A stretch of 37,140 nucleotides of DNA from Opitutales bacterium (GTDB lineage Bacteria; Verrucomicrobiota; Verrucomicrobiia; Opitutales; Seribacteraceae). Shown in pieces: positions 8,584 through 16,830 of this stretch; the first letter of the stretch is position 1; the number at the start of each line of letters is the position of its first letter. A model generated the notes under the pieces. The model made no database searches. It had not been told where the DNA came from and saw nothing but the letters and a program-made list of their open reading frames with translations. The stretch covers positions 1 through 37,140 of the forward strand of contig JAQXCL010000120.1 of the NCBI GenBank assembly GCA_029251885.1, in the 5' to 3' direction. The translations under genes were made by a program, and so were the position numbers.

Positions 8584-9487
8584 AATATTTTCCTTGGGAA
8601 TGCTTGGATCTGCGATTGGTTATTTTTTGCTCAGCCTAGATTCTTTTGACTCCCTGGAGGAAGAGGTGACTGTGGGATCATCAAGATTGAGAGAGATTCA
8701 ATTAGTTACCGGGGAGGAGTCCAATGCCAGTGAGGCTAATATGGTCGCCTTATTTAAAATAAACCGGGCATTGAGGAAGGATATGGAAAGTCTGAATGAG
8801 GAAAGCGACGGTGCCGAAGAAGAATTGAACTTTCTTGTTCCTAAGATTCAAAAATTAAAAGCTGAACTAGAATTAGCCTTACAAGAACTTGAAAAAGAGA
8901 AAAGCGATCTTATCGATTTTACAAATCGATTATCTGGGGAGGAAGCCAAACTGCTTCCTCTCACCAAGCTAAAAGAGGATACCATGTCTGAACTTGGCTT
9001 GGTTGGCGAGGAGCATCAAAAGATCGAACAAGAGTGGAACCGTCTAGACCAAAATTTTTCCTCATTGAGTCGGGTTCGCCAAGCAGTCCTGGATTCATAT
9101 TTAGACACGAAGAAATTGCTGGTGGAAGAAATTGTTCGTCCGTTCGATATCTTTTACGGGGATTCCCTCCGCATCGAAATAGAAAATGTAGCACCTAATG
9201 GTCGTGGATTTTTTAGTAAGACCGGTGAGCGAGATGGAATGCAAAAGGGTTTTGTGTTTATTGTTCGTACGGGCGGACAATGGAGTGAAATGCCGTATTA
9301 TGTTCGCTGTACTTTAGTTGAAAAAACCTATTCATTTCTTGAAATTATTGACCAAGAAACACAAAAAAACATTCCCTCTATACAAGCTGGAGAAAAACTA
9401 ACCTTGATCCGTACGGCAGAATTATCTAATCCTATCGGTTCCCCTGATTTTTCAGAAGAGAAATCTTTATCCCACCACGACCTTTAA
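8564..9487 (+). CDS. Membrane-anchored coiled-coil protein 2 with C-terminal beta domain
   Basis: It is up to 307 residues long. Possible starts are TTG 8564, TTG 8573 or ATG 8600. The two TTG starts overlap the previous gene but give a full-length membrane helix (about residues 5-25), while the ATG leaves only about 13 hydrophobic residues, so a TTG is favoured. Residues about 60-175 are a Glu/Lys/Leu-rich coiled coil. The C-terminal domain (about 198-285) has GDSLRIEIENV, DGMQKGFVFIV and VEKTYSFLEII, which line up with the C-terminal blocks of the preceding protein. The two may form a heteromeric coiled-coil scaffold in the envelope. That is an inference from duplication and adjacency. Confidence 0.78.
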   Translation: MISLLCRIFSLGMLGSAIGYFLLSLDSFDSLEEEVTVGSSRLREIQLVTGEESNASEANMVALFKINRALRKDMESLNEESDGAEEELNFLVPKIQKLKAELELALQELEKEKSDLIDFTNRLSGEEAKLLPLTKLKEDTMSELGLVGEEHQKIEQEWNRLDQNFSSLSRVRQAVLDSYLDTKKLLVEEIVRPFDIFYGDSLRIEIENVAPNGRGFFSKTGERDGMQKGFVFIVRTGGQWSEMPYYVRCTLVEKTYSFLEIIDQETQKNIPSIQAGEKLTLIRTAELSNPIGSPDFSEEKSLSHHDL

Positions 9488-9500
9488 AGTATCTAACCTA

Positions 9501-10112
9501 ATGAGTTCCACTGATTCCGAAGAGATTACGGATGAAGCCCTGGCTTCTTCGATATCTGACGACGGCAGGCTTTCTTCAGAAGCTTTTGAGCCAGGTGAAG
9601 AAGGAATCGTGGAGGCAGGTATTCCTCCACAATCGACTGACCCAAAAGATTCTGAGGAGTTGAATGAAGAACCTTTTTCGGTAGGAGACTTTGATGCCGA
9701 CATGGTAATTGAAGAAAAGCCCTCGGTTACACAAACACCCGACGACTCGCCTGTGGATTTAGAAACTCGGGTTGCGGTTACCAAGAATATGCCTTCTACT
9801 TCATCGCTTAGCGGTGAAGATACTTCCAACAACCTGCCAGCAGGAGAGGTGGCCGAGTTTCGTAAAACATTATCGGCTCTTTCGCGACAATTAGAGGTGG
9901 ACCGATTGACCTTTCTTTATCAACAACTTCAAGCAGACGGCAATGAACTGCCCGCCTTAGATCGCATCGCATCTGACATTCGTGGAGATTCTCCGCTTCA
10001 TCCTCTGGGAGATCAAGACCTGTATTCCACCCGTCCACTTTCTCGTTTGCAAGGCTGGATATCAGGCCTTTCTTTTGGAGTGGGCAGACGAGCAAAGAAG
10101 TTTTCTCGTTAG
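9501..10112 (+). CDS. Acidic, probably disordered protein of unknown function
   Basis: This is a 203-residue protein I do not recognise. The first ~115 residues are rich in Ser, Glu, Asp, Pro and Thr with no Cys or signal peptide, so they are probably disordered and strongly acidic. Residues about 118-160 could form helices (EFRKTLSALSRQLEVDRL). The last ~20 residues are basic (VGRRAKKFSR). The ATG start is 13 bp after the second coiled-coil gene, and the glycosyltransferase start lies about 10 bp after its stop. Coding reality is supported by the even spacing within the gene run and by the lack of a better frame, not by homology. A cytoplasmic partner of the membrane pair is possible. Confidence 0.65.
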   Translation: MSSTDSEEITDEALASSISDDGRLSSEAFEPGEEGIVEAGIPPQSTDPKDSEELNEEPFSVGDFDADMVIEEKPSVTQTPDDSPVDLETRVAVTKNMPSTSSLSGEDTSNNLPAGEVAEFRKTLSALSRQLEVDRLTFLYQQLQADGNELPALDRIASDIRGDSPLHPLGDQDLYSTRPLSRLQGWISGLSFGVGRRAKKFSR

Positions 10113-10122
10113 TATTTTACCT

Positions 10123-10881
10123 GTGGGCTCAAATCAACTGGAGCCTGAACTAAATTTCTCGGTCATTATACCAGCCTATAATGAAGAGGAGTATTTACCC
10201 AAGACCCTGGACGCTCTCAAACTTGCGATAGATAAATTAGATGGCTTTCGAGGGGAGATCATTTTGGTTGATAATCAATGTACTGATCGAACAGCACAAA
10301 TAGCAGAGGACTTTGGCTGCATTGTGATCAAGGAACCAGTAAGGCAAATTGCAAAAGCTCGTAATAGTGGTGCCCGAGCTGCTCGTGCCCTCAATTTAAT
10401 TTTTCTTGATGCAGACACATTGGTCCCTCCATCCACATTCGCTCAGGCAATGGAGGCTCTTAACGGTGGAGAGGTCGGCTGCGGAGGAGCTCAGTTAGTT
10501 TTGGACGCGTATCCTGCTCGTTGGTTCGCTGGTCGATTTCTTCCAGGTTTTTGGAACTGGATATCAAGAAAATTCAAATTGTTCGCCGGGAGTTTCATCT
10601 TTTGTCGGGCAGAATTATTTTTCGACTGTGGTGGATTTCCTGAAACCCATTTTGCGGGGGAGGAAATCGTACTTTCACGCAAACTGAAAAAGGAGAGCCG
10701 AAAAAACGGGAAGAAAGCGATAATTATTTCATACCCTCCTGTAATTTCTTCAGCTCGAAAATTGGCTTGGTATAGCGACCTTGCCATCTTGCGCTTGGTC
10801 CTTCCTTTAATAGGCATGCCTTTTTTTTTAAGAAGCCAGAAAGCTTGCCGGTTTTGGTATGATCGACCAACAAAGGATTGA
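10123..10881 (+). CDS. Family 2 glycosyltransferase (GT-A fold)
   Basis: It probably transfers a sugar from a nucleotide-sugar to a lipid or polysaccharide acceptor at the inner membrane face. The GT2 layout is clear from a GTG start at 10123 (252 residues): SVIIPAYNEEEYL (13-25), VDNQCTDRTAQIAE (49-62), AKARNSGARAA (78-88), the metal-binding DAD at 96-98, and the acceptor-side block HFAGEEIVLSRKLKK (176-190). The only upstream ATG (9982) would overlap the previous gene by 130 bp and add residues foreign to the family, so GTG 10123 is preferred with moderate certainty. A hydrophobic C-terminal segment (about 215-235) may associate with the membrane. The substrate cannot be told. Confidence 0.88.
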   Translation: MGSNQLEPELNFSVIIPAYNEEEYLPKTLDALKLAIDKLDGFRGEIILVDNQCTDRTAQIAEDFGCIVIKEPVRQIAKARNSGARAARALNLIFLDADTLVPPSTFAQAMEALNGGEVGCGGAQLVLDAYPARWFAGRFLPGFWNWISRKFKLFAGSFIFCRAELFFDCGGFPETHFAGEEIVLSRKLKKESRKNGKKAIIISYPPVISSARKLAWYSDLAILRLVLPLIGMPFFLRSQKACRFWYDRPTKD

Positions 10882-10922
10882 TTTTTAGTCAAAGATCGAA
10901 TTGTAATGTAAGGGTAAAAGAT

Positions 10923-11432
10923 ATGTCTTCCCGTAATTTAACATGTTCATTTATGATTTTATGTTTTCTGATTGCATCTTCTTGCTCAAGAAAACATTCA
11001 GATTCCCTGCCTGCTGGGATCGTAGAATCCGCTGGTGGGAGTCGTCCTCCTGCCTATGTTCAAAAGGCCTGGGATGCTCGTTACAGTTACGATTCTGATC
11101 GAAGGTTGTTGGTTCCTGAATATGCTGGTTCACGTTGGGGGGCCGTTCAGCAATATAAAGAAGAAGGCAAACTTGAGTACCAAGACTGGTGGGTGAGGGA
11201 TGTCCGTTCGGAGGACTTGGAAGCCAGTCCTGATACATCCATAACTTCTTATCTCGATGATGATGGCAACCTAACACTCATCGTTCAGAATGTTGATTTA
11301 GATGCAAATGAAAGTGAAGAGCTTTCTCCTAGTGTGAAAAGCACTGTTGATCCTATTTCGGAAGATGCTTCCCCTTTTCCTCCGGTAGAAAAAGAAACTC
11401 CTTTTGAGCCTTCCCCCTTTTCGCCGTTTTAA
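10923..11432 (+). CDS. Putative lipoprotein B with AWDARY motif, paralogue of lipoprotein A
   Basis: The protein has 169 residues from ATG 10923. Residues 1-20 are hydrophobic and end IASS before Cys21, an acceptable though not ideal lipobox. AWDARY (49-54), RRLLVPEYAG (60-69), SRWG (70-73) and GKLEY (82-86) repeat, in the same order and spacing, the blocks seen in the lipoprotein at 7187-7726. The C-terminal third is acidic and Pro-rich (ending PSPFSPF). A purine-rich AAGGG about 10 bases before the ATG is one of the few Shine-Dalgarno-like sites in the window. The gene closes the plus-strand run, and the next gene converges on it three bases later. Its function is unknown. Confidence 0.78.
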   Translation: MSSRNLTCSFMILCFLIASSCSRKHSDSLPAGIVESAGGSRPPAYVQKAWDARYSYDSDRRLLVPEYAGSRWGAVQQYKEEGKLEYQDWWVRDVRSEDLEASPDTSITSYLDDDGNLTLIVQNVDLDANESEELSPSVKSTVDPISEDASPFPPVEKETPFEPSPFSPF

Positions 11433-11435
11433 AAA

Positions 11436-11816
11436 TCAGTACTTTTTGATCTCCCCCATGGAAGCAAAAAGGGGAGGCGGATCATATTCGTCCTCATCTC
11501 CTTTTGGGTAGTTGGGAGTTTCTTTATTTTCTTCTTTAGCTTTCAATTTGGGGAGCGTTGTCGAAGCTTTGGGAAGAAATGTTTTACTTGTAAATTTTGC
11601 GGTCTTAGTGATTTTGGTAATTTTTTTCTTAGATCCTTTTTTTTGATTTAGTGCACCCACTGAGCGCAACCACACACGGCTAACAAGTATGTTTTCATCA
11701 TCCTGAACAAATTCCCTTAATTGTTCCCACTTAATCTTTGCAAAGCACCCCGCACCCTTGGTTTTTCCACTGCCAGTTTTTCGCGGGGTTCCGTCTTTAT
11801 TCAGGGTTGCTGCCAT
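11436..11816 (-). CDS. Small lysine-rich protein of unknown function
   Basis: This is a 126-residue soluble protein that I cannot assign. The first ~55 residues look folded (KGAGCFAKIKWEQLREFV, then ENILVSRVWLRSVGAL). Residues about 58-95 are a Lys/Thr-rich, low-complexity basic stretch, and the tail is acidic then Pro-rich. Such a basic tract suggests nucleic-acid binding, which is an inference only. It starts at ATG 11816, 73 bp downstream of pgi on the same strand, and ends three bases from the convergent lipoprotein B. There is no signal peptide or membrane segment. Confidence 0.65.
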   Translation of the reverse strand: MAATLNKDGTPRKTGSGKTKGAGCFAKIKWEQLREFVQDDENILVSRVWLRSVGALNQKKGSKKKITKITKTAKFTSKTFLPKASTTLPKLKAKEENKETPNYPKGDEDEYDPPPLFASMGEIKKY

Positions 11817-11889
11817 AATTTTAAATCAATAGAAGGCATTCTTAGCGGAGAAATCAATCCATCTTTATTCCCAATCCCTGCTCGGCAGA

Positions 11890-13461
11890 TCAAACTCGGT
11901 GGATAAAAGTATCATTAAGGGGCGATTTCGCTGATTCCCGCACAAACTTTCTTGGCTGGTTGGCGGCCAAACTTTCGAGGATTTTAAACACCCAATCGAC
12001 CTGTTCCTCAATATTCAAATTAAGGGAAAGCTGCTCTGCATTTATTGGGCACTCTGGGTTGGTCGACATCCAATCTTCTACTTGCTTGCGTACCGCCAAG
12101 ATCCGTGCAGCCGCTTTTTTACCAGCTTCCACACCGGGTTGGTGGTATGCATTGATTCCTATCATAGTTGCATAGTATCCAACTGCCCGCTCATATAGAG
12201 CAATGAGCATTCCCACTGACCTAGCATCTACCTGGTCAATGGTTAGGGTAATGGAGCGCCTTCCCTTTTCTAGGAGAGCATCACGTGTTCCAAGAAAAAA
12301 GCCGTGCAAATAGTCGCCCGAATTCATTCCAAATTCATCGACCTCTACTGATTCACCTTCACGGTGCTTCAATACCTCGATAAAGGTGGCAAAAAAATTG
12401 GGGATTCCTTCGCGCAGTTGCTGAACATAAGCATGTTGATCGGTGGAGCCTTTGTTGCCGTAGACCGCAATTCCTTGGTTTACCTTCTTTCCTTCGAGGT
12501 TCATTTCCTTACCCAAAGATTCCATGATCAATTGCTGCAAATACTTGGCGAACAATTCCAATCGGTCTTTATAGGGAAGGATGACCATATCCTTCGCGCC
12601 GGTCCCGGCAGTAAGCCAATACCAACTAAGCGCAAGCATGGCAGCTGGGTTACGTGGAGTGTCCTCCGATCTTGTAAGTTCGTCCATATTAGCTGCACCA
12701 TCAAGTAATTGATCGATGTCAAAGCCCTGTAGGGCGGCGGGCAATAAGCCAACAGCAGCGGTTTCACTGGTGCGGCCACCCACCCAGTCCCACATGGGAA
12801 AAAAGTCTAACCAATTTTCCTTCTCCGAAATTTGATGGAGTTTACTGCCTTGTCCAGTTACGGCTATTGCCTGTTTGCTAAAATCCAGTCCTTCTTTTTG
12901 AAACGCAGACTGGGCTTCGATCATTCCATTGCGGGTCTCGGGCGTACCGCCAGATTTTGATATCACAAGCACTAAAGTGCTGGCCAGTTTTTGGCCAATT
13001 TGGGACAGAGTAAAGTCCATACCGTCAGGGTCGGTGTTGTCAAAAAAATGAGCCACCAGATCGTCCCCTGAAGACTTGGCAAGTGCCTTGCCAACAAACT
13101 GTGGACCTAAGGCGGAACCCCCTATTCCAATTACTAGAAGATCAGTAAAAGAGCCACTTGGGCTCGCTAGTTCACCAGCTTTTACCCGGCGGGCGCACTG
13201 TTTTACTTTCTCAAGGGTATTCCGTATGTCCTCCGCCATTTCGGTAGTAGGGGCAAGCTCGGGTTTACGCAGCCAGTAATGGCCGACCATCCGGGCTTCG
13301 TCGGGGTTGGCAATAGCTCCGGCTTCCAGTGCTTTCATCGATGAATAAGCATCTTTTAGAAGGTCCTGGGTTTGGGAGAAATAATCTTGGGGGAATTCAG
13401 CGAGTCGAAAGTCCGAGGCGAATCCCAGTTCGGGAAATCTTTGATAAAGTAAGGAGTCCAT
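11890..13461 (-). CDS. pgi: Glucose-6-phosphate isomerase
   Basis: It interconverts glucose-6-phosphate and fructose-6-phosphate in glycolysis and gluconeogenesis. Two SIS-type sugar-phosphate sites are visible: VIGIGGSALGP (110-120) and ISKSGGTPETRNGM (167-180). Further along are the DWVGGRTS block (225-232), the catalytic Glu in MESLGKEMN (Glu314), His343 in GSTDQHAYVQQ, and a C-terminal lysine in GVEAGKKAA. The 523-residue length fits the family. It starts at ATG 13461, 32 bp after the ilvD stop, so the two are likely co-transcribed. No promoter is evident in between. Confidence 0.96.
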   Translation of the reverse strand: MDSLLYQRFPELGFASDFRLAEFPQDYFSQTQDLLKDAYSSMKALEAGAIANPDEARMVGHYWLRKPELAPTTEMAEDIRNTLEKVKQCARRVKAGELASPSGSFTDLLVIGIGGSALGPQFVGKALAKSSGDDLVAHFFDNTDPDGMDFTLSQIGQKLASTLVLVISKSGGTPETRNGMIEAQSAFQKEGLDFSKQAIAVTGQGSKLHQISEKENWLDFFPMWDWVGGRTSETAAVGLLPAALQGFDIDQLLDGAANMDELTRSEDTPRNPAAMLALSWYWLTAGTGAKDMVILPYKDRLELFAKYLQQLIMESLGKEMNLEGKKVNQGIAVYGNKGSTDQHAYVQQLREGIPNFFATFIEVLKHREGESVEVDEFGMNSGDYLHGFFLGTRDALLEKGRRSITLTIDQVDARSVGMLIALYERAVGYYATMIGINAYHQPGVEAGKKAAARILAVRKQVEDWMSTNPECPINAEQLSLNLNIEEQVDWVFKILESLAANQPRKFVRESAKSPLNDTFIHRV

Positions 13462-13493
13462 AGAGAAAAAAACTTAAATGGGTTAAAAAAGGA

Positions 13494-15176
13494 TTAGTGG
13501 GTTACAGCCCCAAGGGAAGCAGAGCTTACAAGTTTAGCGTATTTGGCTAGAACACCCCGTTTTTCCTTGGGGCCAGGATTTTGCCAGATTTGTTTACGCC
13601 GATCAATTTCTTCATCGGGCAAATCCAGTGTAAGTAGGTTGTTTTCTGCGTCAATAGTTATGGGGTCTCCGTTAACGAGCATACCAATTAACCCACCGAT
13701 CGCTGCTTCGGGGGTAATGTGCCCCACGACAAAGCCATGGCTACCACCAGAAAATCGACCATCGGTAATAAGAGCGACCTCCTTGCCTAATCCTTTGCCC
13801 ATGATGGCTGAGGTGGGAGATAGCATTTCGCGCATTCCCGGACCTCCAACTGGCCCTTCATTGCGGATTACTACAACATTTCCTGCCTGCACTTCCCCGT
13901 CAAGAATACCACGTAGGGCTTGTTCCTCAGATTCATAGACCTGAGCGGTGCCGGAAAAATTTAGGCCTTCCTTTCCAGTTATCTTGGCCACGGCACCATC
14001 GGAGGCAAGGTTCCCGTAAAGAATGCGTAAGTGACTATCCTTTTTGATCGGATCCTCTATGGGGCGAACCAGATCTTGCCCCTTGGGATAGGGGGCATAG
14101 GGCTTGGCGTCGGCAACATTTTCGGCAAGGGTCTTACCAGTTACGGTCATGCAATCGCCATGGAGTAAGCCATGGTCGAGCAAGGTTTTCAGTAAGGGGC
14201 GCAAACCACCGATTCGTACGAAGTGAGACATGTTGTACTTCCCGCTAGGTTTGAGGTCGCAAAGTACGGGTACCCGCTTACCAATCTCGGTGAAGTCATT
14301 GAGATCAAGAGGAACTTCCGCTTCATGAGCCATGGCGAGTAGATGGAGAACCGCATTGGTTGATCCACCCAGGGCGATGACCACAGTAATGGCATTTTCA
14401 AAAGCCTCTCGGGTCATGATGTCACGGGGGCGGATGTTTTTCTCAACCAAATTTACCACAGCTGCACCGGCGGCCTTGGCATCTGCGAGTTTGTCTTCGG
14501 ACACGGCAAGCTGGGCAGAACTGTCTGGTAAACTCATTCCTAAAGCTTCAATCGCAGATGACATGGTATTAGCGGTGTACATTCCACCGCAAGATCCGGG
14601 GCCTGGAATGGCTTTCTTTTCGATCTCAGTCAATTCGTTGTGGGAAATATTACCTGAAGCATGGGCTCCCACTGCTTCAAACACTGATACGATATCTAAG
14701 TTTTTTTCTTTGTGAATGCCTGGGAGTATGGTTCCACCGTAGACGAAAATGCCTGGGCGATTGAGGCGGGCAAGAGCCATTACGCAGGCGGGCATATTTT
14801 TATCGCACCCACCAATTGTGACAACGCCGTCCATTCCCTCAGCCCCTACGACAGTTTCGATGGAATCAGCAATGACCTCCCGCGAAACCAAGGAATATCG
14901 CATGCCTGGTGTGCCCATACTTATACCGTCTGACACAGTAATCGTACCAAAGGGCAGGGCCTTGCCCCCACTGCTGTCGACTCCTTCCACAGACATCTTT
15001 CCGAGTTCGTCTAAATGAGAGTTACAGGGAGTAACCATACTCCATGCAGAGCATACTGCAACTTGAGGTTTCTTAAAGTCCTCATCTTCAAAGCCAACTG
15101 CACGAAGCATCGAGCGGTTGGGGGCACGGTCGTCTCCATCTACCACGATGGAAGAAAAATTTCGATTACAGCTCAT
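13494..15176 (-). CDS. ilvD: Dihydroxy-acid dehydratase
   Basis: It dehydrates 2,3-dihydroxy-isovalerate and the 3-methylvalerate analogue in valine, isoleucine and leucine synthesis. The three cysteines expected for an iron-sulfur cluster are Cys51 (TPCNSH), Cys124 ([10 protein letters not shown]) and Cys196 ([14 protein letters not shown]). The pattern resembles the [2Fe-2S] type, which is a family-based inference. The length is 560 residues, normal for DHAD. The related sugar-acid dehydratases (Edd) share the fold, but the short form and the MYTANTM block favour IlvD. It is divergent from pheA, with 92 bp between the starts. Confidence 0.95.
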   Translation of the reverse strand: MSCNRNFSSIVVDGDDRAPNRSMLRAVGFEDEDFKKPQVAVCSAWSMVTPCNSHLDELGKMSVEGVDSSGGKALPFGTITVSDGISMGTPGMRYSLVSREVIADSIETVVGAEGMDGVVTIGGCDKNMPACVMALARLNRPGIFVYGGTILPGIHKEKNLDIVSVFEAVGAHASGNISHNELTEIEKKAIPGPGSCGGMYTANTMSSAIEALGMSLPDSSAQLAVSEDKLADAKAAGAAVVNLVEKNIRPRDIMTREAFENAITVVIALGGSTNAVLHLLAMAHEAEVPLDLNDFTEIGKRVPVLCDLKPSGKYNMSHFVRIGGLRPLLKTLLDHGLLHGDCMTVTGKTLAENVADAKPYAPYPKGQDLVRPIEDPIKKDSHLRILYGNLASDGAVAKITGKEGLNFSGTAQVYESEEQALRGILDGEVQAGNVVVIRNEGPVGGPGMREMLSPTSAIMGKGLGKEVALITDGRFSGGSHGFVVGHITPEAAIGGLIGMLVNGDPITIDAENNLLTLDLPDEEIDRRKQIWQNPGPKEKRGVLAKYAKLVSSASLGAVTH

Positions 15177-15268
15177 ACTTTTTGTTTTCGTTTATTTTCG
15201 TTGTGAAAACGCAGGATATGCGGTTGCATCTTGCCATTGTTTCCGAATTGTTTTTTTGGATATAGGTT

Positions 15269-16348
15269 TTGAATAAAAGCGAACTAGAATCCCTAAGGGA
15301 AGAGATCGATCAAATCGACTCTGAAATCGTCAAGTTACTCAACTTGCGGGTAAGTAGAGCCTGCAAAATTGGCAAAATCAAGAAACTTTCCGGGGTCGAC
15401 CCCTATGATCCTGCCCGTGAGGAACAAGTATTTGAAAAACTTGCTGGTTACAGTGAAGGACCTTTGCGAGAGGGATCTCTACGCACCGTTTACCGTGAAA
15501 TCATTTCTGCCTCCATCGCCTTGGAGAAAGACATGGTTATTGGTTATCTTGGGCCCGAAGCCACCTACACCCATCAGGCGGCAGTCAAAAATTTTGGATC
15601 AGGACTGGAATACCAAGCACTGCCCGATATTCCTGACGTATTCAGTTCAGTGGAAGCAGGGCATTGTGATTATGGGGTGGTGCCAATCGAAAACTCAAGT
15701 GAAGGGGCGGTTAATCGTTCACTTGATTTATTAGTCGATTCCGAACTTACGATTATTGCCCAAGTCTTTTTGAGGGTACGTCACTGCCTTTTTAGCCAAT
15801 CTTCACTTGCAGATATTGGCGAGGTTCGTTCGAAGGATCAGGCCCTTGCTCAATGTGCTGACTGGTTACGTGCCCAGCTTCCTGAGGCCCGTCTTGTTCC
15901 TGTAAGCAGCACTGCTGAAGCTGTGAGGGAGTGCCGGGCTGAACCGGGAGTTGCTGCCATTGCCGGGGAATTAGCCGGACAAATTTACGAAGTTCCCATG
16001 ATCGAAGGCGGAATTCAGGACCGATCGGATAATGTAACCCGCTTTCTCGTTGTGGCGAAACAATCCCTACCCATGCGTGAAGGTGTATCCTACCGTACCA
16101 GCTTGGTTCTTTCCTTAAACGACGAGGTCGGAGCTCTGCAAAAGGCACTCAAGCCATTTTCTGAGAGAGGTATCAATCTTTGTAAAATCGAATCCAGACC
16201 AAGCAAACGTAAGTCCTGGGATTATTTCTTCTTTGTAGATTTCCTTGGACATCCTGAAGAAGATGGAGTTTCTCAGGCCCTGAAAGAATTAAGTAATGCT
16301 TGTGCTTTTTCCCGTCTATTGGGAAGTTATCCGGAATTAGACTCCTAA
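15269..16348 (+). CDS. pheA: Bifunctional chorismate mutase / prephenate dehydratase (P-protein)
   Basis: It makes phenylpyruvate from chorismate for phenylalanine synthesis. Residues 1-88 are an AroQ chorismate mutase (LREEIDQIDSEIVKLLNLR, with Arg and Lys residues for the substrate). Residues 90-265 are prephenate dehydratase, with GYLGPEATYTHQA, VVPIENSSEGAVN and the catalytic TRF (257-259). Residues 277-355 are an ACT domain with GALQKAL and the ESRP motif (308-311), which in this family binds phenylalanine for feedback inhibition. The start is TTG 15269, and no ATG gives a complete mutase domain. Its stop overlaps by three bases the stop of the convergent unknown gene at 16345. Confidence 0.96.
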   Translation: MNKSELESLREEIDQIDSEIVKLLNLRVSRACKIGKIKKLSGVDPYDPAREEQVFEKLAGYSEGPLREGSLRTVYREIISASIALEKDMVIGYLGPEATYTHQAAVKNFGSGLEYQALPDIPDVFSSVEAGHCDYGVVPIENSSEGAVNRSLDLLVDSELTIIAQVFLRVRHCLFSQSSLADIGEVRSKDQALAQCADWLRAQLPEARLVPVSSTAEAVRECRAEPGVAAIAGELAGQIYEVPMIEGGIQDRSDNVTRFLVVAKQSLPMREGVSYRTSLVLSLNDEVGALQKALKPFSERGINLCKIESRPSKRKSWDYFFFVDFLGHPEEDGVSQALKELSNACAFSRLLGSYPELDS

Positions 16349-16830
16349 AAAAATAACACGGAAAGATCCTGCCCCTTGTGTGCATTACGCATCACAAGAG
16401 TCTCAATAAATTGGCGGTTTTCCAGATATTCTTGCTCGCACTTGGAGGTCCATCGTTTTCTGCCTCCCTTCAAAGATTCGCGCAATCCAGAGACCAATAA
16501 CAAACCATTCATTGCATCACGGGTGGACCGAACAAATTTAAGAACGGATGCATGCACCCATAGGGGGTCAACCAAATGATGCCGGGCATTCCAATGAACA
16601 TGCCTCAAATTTCGCTTATTGGGAAAATGAAAACGTACGACTTCATCAATACAGTGCTCAAAGGATTGAACTGTCATTCTCTCATTGCCGTCATTTTCCC
16701 GCATAAAGGAAAGTGTACTTTGCAGCTGCATTGTTTCTTCAGGCGAAGAAACACTCCCCATTACCATGAATAGAGAGTTTAAATTTTGCAGTCTGGTATA
16801 GTCGTCTTTTTTATCCGCCGCTGTTTTCAC
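16345..16830 (-). CDS. Hypothetical protein overlapping nrdR
   Basis: This is a 161-residue protein that I do not recognise. The frame is open back to 16947, but that stretch lies inside nrdR. A GTG at 16830 (MKTAADKKDDY...) overlaps the nrdR stop by 20 bp and is the likely start. The protein is soluble and basic, with many His, Arg and Asn residues (RNLRHVHWNARHHLVDPLWV) and a mostly helical look, without a signal peptide. Placement as the last gene after nrdR, with stop-to-stop contact with pheA, supports a real gene, though no motif confirms it. An RNA- or nucleotide-related role would only be a guess. Confidence 0.55.
   Translation of the reverse strand: MKTAADKKDDYTRLQNLNSLFMVMGSVSSPEETMQLQSTLSFMRENDGNERMTVQSFEHCIDEVVRFHFPNKRNLRHVHWNARHHLVDPLWVHASVLKFVRSTRDAMNGLLLVSGLRESLKGGRKRWTSKCEQEYLENRQFIETLVMRNAHKGQDLSVLFF

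Noticed and set aside
9982-10122. Upstream ATG for the GT2 gene
   Set aside because: It overlaps the acidic-protein gene by about 130 bp and the extra residues do not fit the GT2 fold.
13543-15018. Plus-strand frames antisense to ilvD
   Set aside because: They are shadows of a strongly conserved gene, with skewed Pro/Ser/Arg composition.
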